This document shows, in pieces, positions 1 through 8,900 of a DNA stretch of 12,686 nt (position 1 is its first letter; every line of letters starts with the position of its first letter). This DNA comes from Flavobacteriales bacterium. Lineage in GTDB: Bacteria; Bacteroidota; Bacteroidia; Flavobacteriales; UA16. The notes under the pieces are model-generated. The model was given only the letters and a program-made list of their open reading frames with translations, had not been told where the DNA came from and did not search any database. The stretch spans positions 1-12,686 of the forward strand of contig JAURKF010000102.1 of NCBI GenBank assembly GCA_030831885.1. The letters run 5' to 3'. Both the position numbers and the translations under genes were made by a program.

Positions 1-1
1 A

Positions 2-535
<534 letters not shown>

Positions 536-551
536 TTCATGTGTAAAACAT

Positions 552-577
552 AAAGCCCGCTTTTGGCGGGCTTTTTT
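552..577 (+). terminator. Rho-independent terminator of eno
   Basis: A 9-bp perfect stem, AAAGCCCGC (552-560) pairing with GCGGGCTTT (566-574), has a 5-base loop and runs into a T-tract ending at 577. It lies just downstream of the enolase stop codon. The T-tract is only 4 bases before the first candidate start codon (582) of the next gene. Confidence 0.93.
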
Positions 578-581
578 ATGG

Positions 582-1442
582 ATGGATATGATTACTCCCA
601 TGCGTATAATCGAGCTCTCGCTTAGACATGCAACGTCAGAGGGCACCTTCCAATCGGCAATGCAATTACCGGAGGGAATTGCGGCCAATGGCTTCAATGT
701 CGTTTACGTGCTGCCTTGGATGATGATTGATCGATCGCAAAGTTCTTCGCCCTACGCAGTTGTGGATTATTGCACAACGGATGATTGTATGGGAACGCTT
801 CAAGATGCCGCCAATTGGATACATCGATGCCATGAAGTTGGTTTGGACGTTGTGCTCGATATACCGCTAAATCACACTTCACCCAATCATATTTGGTGCG
901 CTAATGCCGATTGGTATTCGCTGGATGAAAGTGGCAAAGAGCATGCTCCAATCGGCACCCAATGGAAGGATGTAATCCAATTAAATCATCGCAACCCGCG
1001 AGTAGCCGATGCTTGTTTGGATGTATTGCTGTATTGGTTGAAATTGGGAATTGATGGATTTCGTTTTGATGCAGCATCTTTTATTCCTGAAAGCGTTTTA
1101 AATAAATGGCTAGTGGAATTATCGGGAACCAAGCACATGTGGTGTGATGGCGTGGATCTTCGAAAGGATCATGTTCAGTTTACATCGTTTTTAAATCACG
1201 ATGCCATTCGATTGGCGCGAACCGACCTAGATGCGTGGTGTTCGATTGTAAAATCGAATGCGGATTGCGGCATTTTGTACGTGACGAATCATGATACACT
1301 GCACAATGGCATTAGCCCTCGTCAGGATTGGGGTAATAAATACGACTATCTGCTATCGTTACTCAACCAATCCAACCAGCACTTCATGCTTTCATTGAGC
1401 GATTGGATAAATCCGGATAGTTACTATTCATTCATGTCATGA
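582..1442 (+). CDS. Short GH13 (alpha-amylase family) domain protein, acid/base Glu not recognisable
   Basis: The protein resembles the catalytic TIM barrel of glycoside hydrolase family 13. Possible ATG starts are 582, 588 and 600; the frame is open back to 444, but that part overlaps eno and is unlike GH13. Numbered from 600 (280 aa), the conserved regions are: SSPYAVVDY near 49-57; region I DVVLDIPLNH at 83-92; region V-like IQLNHRNP at 126-133; region II GIDGFRFDAA at 150-159 with putative nucleophile D157; and region IV VTNHDT at 228-233 with D232. Region III, which should carry the acid/base Glu after strand beta-5, aligns with HMWCDGVDL (179-187), where I see no Glu. The protein is short for the family: the end of the barrel and the C-terminal beta domain are mostly absent. 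No signal peptide is evident, so it is probably cytoplasmic. It may be a degenerate or non-catalytic GH13 paralogue; substrate cannot be assigned. Confidence 0.75.
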   Translation: MDMITPMRIIELSLRHATSEGTFQSAMQLPEGIAANGFNVVYVLPWMMIDRSQSSSPYAVVDYCTTDDCMGTLQDAANWIHRCHEVGLDVVLDIPLNHTSPNHIWCANADWYSLDESGKEHAPIGTQWKDVIQLNHRNPRVADACLDVLLYWLKLGIDGFRFDAASFIPESVLNKWLVELSGTKHMWCDGVDLRKDHVQFTSFLNHDAIRLARTDLDAWCSIVKSNADCGILYVTNHDTLHNGISPRQDWGNKYDYLLSLLNQSNQHFMLSLSDWINPDSYYSFMS

Positions 1443-1590
1443 AGCTATCATTGCGATAAGAAAGTATTTTCTGTACTTATGTGTCGTATTTATTCCGTGG
1501 GTTGAATTGTGAGGTGTGAAATCAATAAATTGGTGGCTTGAATAATTGGTGACGGAAGATGGTTGGAAAGGGTATCTTAGGTTTGCGACG

Positions 1591-2862
1591 ATGAATGGTA
1601 TGAGGATATTAGTTTATGTGTTGTGTGGTTGGCTAGCAATGCTCACTCTTTTTGGGTGTAAGCCCAAGGCAGTTATGCAATCGGGAGCCTATCAATATCT
1701 CTACGACTTGGAAAGTCGTGACATACATCCGGAGTATATCGTGTACCATCATGCTGAAGATTCAACATCCATCCATTTTCGAATTTTTTCCGGTGAATTA
1801 TTGTACACGCGAAGTGCCGCCAACGAACCTTTTTTGATTAACCTGAAAATAGCGGCGACCGTTAGAGATCAAAATGGGACAGTTAAAGATACCGCTTCCA
1901 TAGCATTGCGTGAAGTTGCCAAGAATAAGCAAGGCTGGTTGGTGGGTTCGATGGCTATACCAATGGGAATTGGGCAATGGAATCTTTGGATGGAGTTTAC
2001 AGATGTTGCCCGAAATCTTTCGCAGCCATCTTATTTGTATTGTGATAAGTCTTCTACCCTGACACCTCAAAACTACCTATTAACGAAATTTGAAACCGGC
2101 GAACCCGTATTTGGAGGATTTGTAACTCCCGGACAGATGGTTGAAGTTTTTAGCGCGCGTAATTCGAATGCGGGTATGCCTTGGATTGGCAGGTTGGTGA
2201 CTGAAATAAAACTGCCACCGCCGCCTTTCTCTACAAATTTCCCTGAGCAACCATCGCTTACCGGTGCGCAGGCTGTTTCTGCACGCTCGAACGAAGGAAG
2301 TGGTTACATTTTCGAGATAGTGGGGGGTGTTTATTTTCTTTCTCATGATGCGTCGAAACGTGCCGGACTAACAATCAAAACCTCGAATACTCATTACCCG
2401 CGGGTCAAAGACATAAGTTCGTTGGAGTGGCCTTTGCGTTTTATTACGACAAAAGCAGAGCATGATGAAATCATCAAAAACGCGAGTCCTAAGCAGCTCA
2501 TTGATCGTTTTTGGCTTGAATGCGGTGGAAATAAGGATCATGCGCGAGAGCTCATACGCATTTATTACAAGAGGGTAGAGGAGGCTAATTATTATTTTTC
2601 TACTTATACGGAAGGTTGGCGCACCGATCGTGGAATGATTCATTTACTATTTGGAAACCCTAATCAAATAATTCGCTCTTCTGATAGCGAGGTTTGGAAT
2701 TATGGTGAAGCTCCACAAGCAGCCTTGCTTTCGTTTACCTTTAAAAAGATGGATTCACCATTTACCAATAATTTGTATGTGCTGCAACGTGAGCCGGGTT
2801 ATAAGCCATATTGGGAACGGATGGTTCAGGTATGGAGGAGCGGCAAAGTTTACAGCGAGTGA
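1591..2862 (+). CDS. GWxTD domain-containing lipoprotein
   Basis: Secreted lipoprotein of a family common in Bacteroidota whose function I cannot state. With the ATG at 1591 it is 423 aa; ATG 1600 gives a nearly identical signal peptide. A TTG at 1546 in the same frame would put 15 polar residues before the signal peptide and is less likely. Residues 1-22 are a signal peptide ending in a lipobox LFGC, with the lipidated Cys at 23 followed by KPK. The middle (about 50-270) is probably beta-rich and includes a PPPPF stretch. The C-terminal part (about 282-423) carries the family hallmark GWRTD at 342-346, followed by RGMIHLLFGNPN and an acidic, aromatic strand region (SEVWNYGE). It starts 148 bases after the GH13-like gene, so co-transcription is possible but not shown. 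It converges with the minus-strand adhesin operon. Confidence 0.85.
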   Translation: MNGMRILVYVLCGWLAMLTLFGCKPKAVMQSGAYQYLYDLESRDIHPEYIVYHHAEDSTSIHFRIFSGELLYTRSAANEPFLINLKIAATVRDQNGTVKDTASIALREVAKNKQGWLVGSMAIPMGIGQWNLWMEFTDVARNLSQPSYLYCDKSSTLTPQNYLLTKFETGEPVFGGFVTPGQMVEVFSARNSNAGMPWIGRLVTEIKLPPPPFSTNFPEQPSLTGAQAVSARSNEGSGYIFEIVGGVYFLSHDASKRAGLTIKTSNTHYPRVKDISSLEWPLRFITTKAEHDEIIKNASPKQLIDRFWLECGGNKDHARELIRIYYKRVEEANYYFSTYTEGWRTDRGMIHLLFGNPNQIIRSSDSEVWNYGEAPQAALLSFTFKKMDSPFTNNLYVLQREPGYKPYWERMVQVWRSGKVYSE

Positions 2863-2880
2863 AATGCTAAACCTCCGTTA

Positions 2881-2917
2881 AAGAAAAATGGCGAGCAACA
2901 TTCCGTTACTCGCCATT
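2881..2917 (-). terminator. Terminator of the minus-strand adhesin operon (possibly bidirectional)
   Basis: A 9-bp perfect stem, AATGGCGAG (2887-2895) with CTCGCCATT (2909-2917), sits between two convergent genes. An inner AAC/GTT pairing extends the stem across a single mismatch. Read on the minus strand the hairpin is followed by a T-rich tract (complement of 2879-2888, ATTTTTCTTTA), as expected for an intrinsic terminator of the OmpA-lipoprotein gene. On the plus strand no T-run follows, so any effect on the GWxTD gene would be weaker. Confidence 0.85.
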
Positions 2918-2945
2918 CATCAGTAGTTAGTAATACTGGAAACTA

Positions 2946-4913
2946 CTATTTCTTGCCTGTCACAATAAACTCCGTGCGGCGATTTTCCTCGTGCAATGAT
3001 TCTTCACAAAAAACTCCATCTGTGCACTGATTTAGAAGCTCACGCTCACCATAGCCTTTTGATACGATGATAGAACGCGGTACACCTTTCTTAACCATGT
3101 AATCAGTAACCGCCTTCGCGCGTTTAGCGGAAAGATCATCATTGTATTCGAAGCTACCGCGACAGTCTGTGTGGCTGCGAAGTTCGAATTTCAAGTTGTT
3201 GTTTTCTCTGAAAAGCTTTACAAGATTGTCGAGGTATGCATAGGCATCATCACGAATATTCCACTTATTAAAATCCCAGTGAATATCCGGCAAGTCATAT
3301 ATACCTTTCGATTTGACGCTGCTTTTGTCCTTGGAGTTTTTTCCTCCGCTGGTACCGGAGCCATCTGCGCCGGTGCCATTGGCATCGGCATCGGATACGT
3401 AGAGCTCGGCCATTTCTATTGACTTATTAATTGGATCTTCGTACCCGCGAGTATTAAAGTTATCCGTTTGACTGAAATAGCCTTCGAGTTCACTAATAAT
3501 CTGATAATCTTTTCCCTTGGGGAGTTGAGCTGTAATTCGGCCATTACCATCGGAGAGATACATTTGCTCGGTGCCGTCTGTCAAGTTTTTAATTTTGATC
3601 TTGGCTCCTCCTAACGGCAGTTTGCTGTCTTTTCCTGTTATTACAGCATTCAAAGTGACTTGCGTGTCGTCTTCTATAAAACTAAATATCTGATCCTTCC
3701 CAAAGCGGTCACTTGAGAAATAGCCCGTCTTATTATCGGAATTCCACGTCATGCTAAAATCATCATGTGAACTGTTGATAGGATAGCTCAAATGCACAGG
3801 ACGTTCCCAAATGCCACCGCGATTTGCTGAATGCATCAAATCCAAACCACCCATGCTCTCAATCACATCAGTTGAGTAATATAGTTCATCATCTCTGCGC
3901 AGGGTAGGGAAGACCTCGTTTCCTACCGAGTTTACATTACCTCCTAGGTTAGTGGGTGTTCCCCAAACATTGTCGATCATTTTCACTGACCAGATATCCA
4001 TTCCACCAAAACCGCCCGGCATGTCGCTAGCGAAGTAAAGTGTTTTGCTGTCGGAAGAAAATGTCGGGTGAGCAAACATGTATTTGTTATCGCAGAAAGG
4101 AAGAACGGTGGGTTTTTCCCAATTACCGTCAGCGCCTTTTCGGGTGCTGTACAATTGTGTCGTGCTGATTTTGTTTTCATTTCCTGCAAGACTGCCCGAC
4201 TCAAGCGTATAACTTCTTGTAAAAATCATGGTGTTTCCGGTTGAAGACACCGTTGCAACAGCATCGTGATAATTACCATTGATACCGGGAAGTTCTTCAG
4301 GTGCGGTCCAAGAAGCTCCTTCTCGTTTAGAGAAGAAGAGATTGGTGTAAGCCTCTTTGGTGTAAGGATCTAATTCTCCGTTTCCGGTAGGACTGCTGAA
4401 CAACAAGCCGCCATTGTACAGGCTAGGGGCATAAACGGATCCCGGTGAGGGAATCATCATGGTCTCAATGATGAAGTTTACAGAGTCCAATTTCATTCGG
4501 TCGATGTTCTTGCAGCTAGCCAATAATTGTTTGGCGTAAACATTCGCGGCATCGCGGCTCACAATTCCTTCCAAAATGGCTTTAGCATCGGAATATCGCT
4601 CTTTACCCATCAACGCGCGGGCATGGTTGACGCGGTCGTTGTCCGTATTATCGGTGTAATTGGCGATGATTTCGTAGTTTGACAAAGCGTTATCGTAATC
4701 ATTGACCTTCATGTAGCTATCAGCCAATTTTCTCCGAGCATCCGCTTCATCTTTTTTGGCTATACCCTTGCCCAGGTAGTATGCCGCATCGCTATATTCC
4801 ATGTTTTGATAGGCTTCCTTTCCTGCCTTTTGATATAGTGAAGCACAACTTGCCAACATCAGGGAGGCGAGTGCCAATGCCATATAGTTTTTAAGTAAGG
4901 TGTTCTTTTTCAT
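2946..4913 (-). CDS. OmpA-family lipoprotein with TPR, PD40 propeller and carboxypeptidase-regulatory-like domains (PorE-like)
   Basis: Outer-membrane lipoprotein predicted to bind peptidoglycan on its periplasmic side. I chose the ATG at 4913 (655 aa) because it gives a standard signal peptide MKKNTLLKN followed by a hydrophobic core and the lipobox LASC, with Cys23. ATG 4922 and GTG 4937 are in-frame alternatives. Domains in order: TPR-like helices about 26-140; a PD40/WD40-like propeller about 155-415 with repeated motifs such as PTFSSDSKTLYFASD and MTWNSDNKTGYFSSDR; a carboxypeptidase-regulatory-like beta domain about 418-480; a Gly/Ser/Lys-rich linker 505-537; and an OmpA C-terminal domain about 540-655. 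That last domain has HTDCRGSFEYNDDLSAKRA, including Asp583 and Arg598 at the positions that contact diaminopimelate in this family. The domain order matches the T9SS component PorE of Porphyromonas. Here the gene directly follows a PorP/SprF gene and is last in the operon, so it may be a cargo-specific paralogue rather than core PorE. Confidence 0.93.
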   Translation of the reverse strand: MKKNTLLKNYMALALASLMLASCASLYQKAGKEAYQNMEYSDAAYYLGKGIAKKDEADARRKLADSYMKVNDYDNALSNYEIIANYTDNTDNDRVNHARALMGKERYSDAKAILEGIVSRDAANVYAKQLLASCKNIDRMKLDSVNFIIETMMIPSPGSVYAPSLYNGGLLFSSPTGNGELDPYTKEAYTNLFFSKREGASWTAPEELPGINGNYHDAVATVSSTGNTMIFTRSYTLESGSLAGNENKISTTQLYSTRKGADGNWEKPTVLPFCDNKYMFAHPTFSSDSKTLYFASDMPGGFGGMDIWSVKMIDNVWGTPTNLGGNVNSVGNEVFPTLRRDDELYYSTDVIESMGGLDLMHSANRGGIWERPVHLSYPINSSHDDFSMTWNSDNKTGYFSSDRFGKDQIFSFIEDDTQVTLNAVITGKDSKLPLGGAKIKIKNLTDGTEQMYLSDGNGRITAQLPKGKDYQIISELEGYFSQTDNFNTRGYEDPINKSIEMAELYVSDADANGTGADGSGTSGGKNSKDKSSVKSKGIYDLPDIHWDFNKWNIRDDAYAYLDNLVKLFRENNNLKFELRSHTDCRGSFEYNDDLSAKRAKAVTDYMVKKGVPRSIIVSKGYGERELLNQCTDGVFCEESLHEENRRTEFIVTGKK

Positions 4914-4951
4914 AAGCGTCATTTTGTTGGTGTTCACGTGATGATTCAGTT

Positions 4952-5878
4952 TTAGAAATAACGAGGTGAACGGGTTTTAACTAACGCGGCACGACCCAAA
5001 TCATAGCCGAGCATTACTTCGTGTGAGTTGTTGCTGTACTTGGATAAAGTACTTAAGGTGTAATCGAATGCATAGCCTATGCGCAATTGTGGGTTTATAT
5101 TCCATTCAAGCATAGTTACGAGCGCATCTCCGGTGCGGTACCCAGCACCAAACCAAAATTTATTCAGGAAGAGCGCATTGCAGTTCAAGTCAACATTCAC
5201 TTGACTTCCCTGAACTTTAACAAGAACACTTGGCTTAATTGCAATTTCAGGCGCTGGTGTAAACACCATTCCTGTGTTGATGTAAACGTGATTCTTGTAG
5301 AAACTATTTACTCCTGTGCTCGTGTAGCTAATTTTATCATCGATTGCTAGCAAAGAAGGTATTGCTAACCCGGCAAAGAAATTACGCTGGTAGTAATAAA
5401 GTCCGGCACCAATTCGTGGAATCATCGTTCCATTTATGTTGTTGGCATATACCGGATCTTCCACATCTTTAATAATCGCGTCTGAAAGTTGGGCACTGTA
5501 GCGTGAAGCTCCTACGCGCAATCCCATGCTGAGTTTGCCTTTGCCAATCTTCACATTGGTAGCAACATTGGCATTTAGATCAAGAACGTTGGTAATACCT
5601 AATGCGTCGTTGCTTACGTTAAAACCAAGGCCTGCTTTACCGCCTATTATCGAGCCATCCGCGCTGAGAAATTGAGTGCGGGGCGCATTGTCGAATTTCA
5701 CCCACTGACTTCTATGCAGAATGCTTGTACTCCAGTAGTCGTGTGTTCCTGCGTAGGCCGGATTCAATACCATGCTATTAAACATGTATTGGCTAATCAT
5801 CAATTCCTGCTGAGCCGAAACCCGAACTGCAGTTATCGTGATTGCTATGAGGATTATATATTTTTTCATAGTGTTCAT
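4952..5878 (-). CDS. PorP/SprF family type IX secretion system membrane protein
   Basis: Predicted outer-membrane beta-barrel of the PorP/SprF family. In Flavobacterium such proteins are needed for secretion or surface display of particular type B cargo encoded next to them (established for SprF with SprB). The protein is 308 aa, typical for the family. The N-terminal signal peptide is KKYIILIAITITAVRVSAQ, with cleavage before or near the QQ; the ATG at 5869 is an alternative start. The mature N-terminus carries the family hallmark QQELMISQYMFNSMVLNPAYAGT followed by a W-rich segment (HRSQWVKFDNAPRTQ). The rest alternates Gly- and aromatic-rich strands (GLGFNVSND, GAGLYYYQRNFFAGLAIPS, FWFGAGYRTGDA, LRIGYAFDYTLS), ending in a short tail with aromatic terminus RYF. 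It lies 29 bases after the adhesin gene and 38 bases before the OmpA lipoprotein, which supports one operon and a dedicated partner role. Confidence 0.95.
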   Translation of the reverse strand: MNTMKKYIILIAITITAVRVSAQQELMISQYMFNSMVLNPAYAGTHDYWSTSILHRSQWVKFDNAPRTQFLSADGSIIGGKAGLGFNVSNDALGITNVLDLNANVATNVKIGKGKLSMGLRVGASRYSAQLSDAIIKDVEDPVYANNINGTMIPRIGAGLYYYQRNFFAGLAIPSLLAIDDKISYTSTGVNSFYKNHVYINTGMVFTPAPEIAIKPSVLVKVQGSQVNVDLNCNALFLNKFWFGAGYRTGDALVTMLEWNINPQLRIGYAFDYTLSTLSKYSNNSHEVMLGYDLGRAALVKTRSPRYF

Positions 5879-5907
5879 GTCTTTAAGAGTTCTTGTTTTC
5901 GTTCAGT

Positions 5908-8900
5908 TTAATTTCTGCGGAGATCAACATACGTATTGAATTTCTGCCCACATCCTTCAAATAGCACGAAGTAGGTACCATCGGAGAGGGTGTTGCCATC
6001 CATATCTTGGCCGAACCAATCATTCAAATAGCTATCCTTCTCGTAGACAAGATTTCCCCATCGATTGAAAACCTTCAACTTGTTGTCCGGACAATCTTGA
6101 ACTCCATCAATTACATAGGTGTCATTAAAACTATCTCCATTGGGGGATAGCGCTGTATAAAGCTTGAGAGCATCAGGATCTACCAGTGTAATCATTGTAT
6201 CGAGAGTACAACCATTAGCATCTTCAATTTGTAGCAGATATTCACCGGCAGTGAGTCCTGTAGGATTCGATATCGAATCGGCGATTGAGCTTGGTGTCCA
6301 GTTATAGATATAACCCGGAGTCCCATTCTCAACTTGCACATCGATGCTACCGTTGTCTCCATCAGGACTTGAAATATTGTACGTGTTGGTCGATACGGAA
6401 TATTCACTCACGCTGATTGAAACGCTAAGGGCCTCCGGAGCATCAATATTGAATGCAGCAGTAGTGTCACAACCGGCAGCATCCGAAACAGCAACTGTGT
6501 AATTTCCTTCTGGTAAGCCATCGATGTTAGATTCATTTCCGATTGTATTTCCCTGACTATCGTTCCATGTATAGGTTAGATCCGAATTTCCGCCGCTTGC
6601 AGTCACGGTTACTGTGCCAGTGCTATCACCTCCGCATAGAATATCCGTTACATCTAAATTGATAACTAATCCCTCAGCCTGCTGAATTTCAAAGCTCAAT
6701 TCCTCAAAGCAACCTGTTGCATCGGAGACTAGAATAGTATAGAAGCCTGCACAAAGTTCGTTGAGGTCTTCTGTTTGCTCTCCATTAGCCCATTGGTAAA
6801 TGTAAGTAGGAGAACCGCCAGTTACGGTAATGTCGATTGTACCATTACAACCGCCACAACTAGCATCGAAGTCAATACCATTCACGGCGAGAGGGGCAGA
6901 AGGCACTTGAACGGTCGTATCGGCGACGACCGCAGGGCAACCATTTGCGTCACTTACGGAGATGCTGAGGGTGCCACTAGTAGTTACATCCACACAATCA
7001 CCGCTTCCTGAATTACTCCAATCGTAGGTATATGGCAAATTGCCGCCTGATGCAGTTGCGCATGCCGTAACAGAACCTGCTTGGCAATCTGTTGTGAGTA
7101 ACAAGCTAACTGCAAGTGGCTCAGGCTCTACTATTGTGAACATCTCTTCGTGAGTACAACCACTAAAGCCATCGGCTATGTTGATGGTGTAGTCACCTGC
7201 GCATAAGCTATCAAGAATAATGTCGTTGGACTGGAATCCATTGGGGCCGCTCCATGTGATGAAGGCGTCTGGGAATATTCCGCTGATAACAGAATTGATT
7301 TGTCCATCACAAACTCCTGAACATGTTACATCCACAATTCCCGGATCTACGCTAATAGGCGGCGGAGCAATTAACTCAAAGTTCAGCGATACTTGGCAGA
7401 AGTTTGCATCGATAACGACCACATCATACATTCCTGGGCCAAGATCAGTTTGATCTTCGATGTTATCAACGAGCGGTTCCGAACTGAGCCATTCGAAGGT
7501 GTAGGGAGCAACTCCACCAAGAGGAGTAAGGTTGATATAACCATCCATGCTATTGAAGCAATTCAGATTATATTCATCATTGAACTGTGAGTAGTCGCTT
7601 GCTACCGCAAGTGCAATTTCAGGTTCGGTAATTATTACACATGATTGAGTCGAACAACCATCAGCGTCAACTACATTCAGACAATACGCTCCTGCAGTTA
7701 ATGAATTTATATCTTCCTCTACGGATATCTCAGTGCCGAATTCATTTACCCAGGAAATATCGTAAGGCTGACTTCCTCCTGCGATAGTTGCGTTTACAGC
7801 GCCGCTCGAATCACCAACACATTGCAATGTGTAAACTTGATCGGCCTCCTGAATGAGTATTTCGGTTACCGCTGTCAATTCATCGGGGCTGTCTACAATG
7901 AAAGAAACTGTGGTTTCACAACCATTGAAATCTGTAATGTTTAAATCGTGATTGCCTTGGCAAAGGTTATTGATTGTACCTGGAATTGCACCGGAATAAG
8001 TCGCTCCGTCCAGTGTAATTGTGAAAGGCGCAATACCACCGGCAAGATTTATAGTTGCCGAGCCATCGCAATTGGTAAAGCAAGTAGCAGGGGTAATGGA
8101 TTGTACATCGGCTTCTATATCGGCAGCATCTGCGATTTCGTAGTCAAACGTTTCGATGCAACCATTCGAGTCAGTAACGGTAAGTGAGTAGTTTCCGGCT
8201 TGCAGCCCGCAGATTACCGGTGAACTTGGAGGGTTGGCACCAATATTCCCTGTCCACTGATAAGAAATATAATTGCTGCTTCCTCCCTGCAAATTAGGTG
8301 ATATACATCCTTCATTGCTTAGACAGGTAATATCTTGAATAATTGCCGGTGATTGAATTTCATCCGGTGGAATCATATCCACGCACGTAGTAGCAAGGCA
8401 ACCATTGGCGTCTGTTACATTAATACCATAGGTTCCGCCAGGAAGGTTGTCTGCCGTGGGGGCGTTCGGATCGTTTCCATAGATAGCGGGATCAACGTCT
8501 GAACAGTCGGTTACCCAATCATACTGGTAAGCATATGGGAAAAATGCGTCTGGATCCGGTGTACCACCTATAACAGAAACGGAGATTGATCCATCGTTAG
8601 AATCAAAGCAACTCTGATTGAAGCCACCATCAAACTGAGAGGTTGTAATGGCTAGCTCCATTACTTGAGGTGCGTCCAGAATTACAGTAGACGTGGCATT
8701 GCATCCCGTCTCCGTGTCGGTCACACTAATTGTATAGGAACATTCCGATAGGTTGCTTATGTCTTGTGTTGTAGCGCCAAAAAAGAAGCAAGTTGGATTG
8801 GATAGCCATTGGTAAGTGAAGTTTCCGCTGCCTCCAAGAACTTCGATGTTGATGCTACCATTGTTTTGACCGAAGCAGGTAGGATTCACCTGATTTACGA

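Noticed and set aside
1578..1585. TAGGTTTG, a match to the Bacteroidota -7 promoter element TAnnTTTG, ahead of the GWxTD gene
   Set aside because: No TTG-type -33 element lies at the right spacing, and it is only 5 bases before the ATG at 1591, so transcription would begin at or after that codon.
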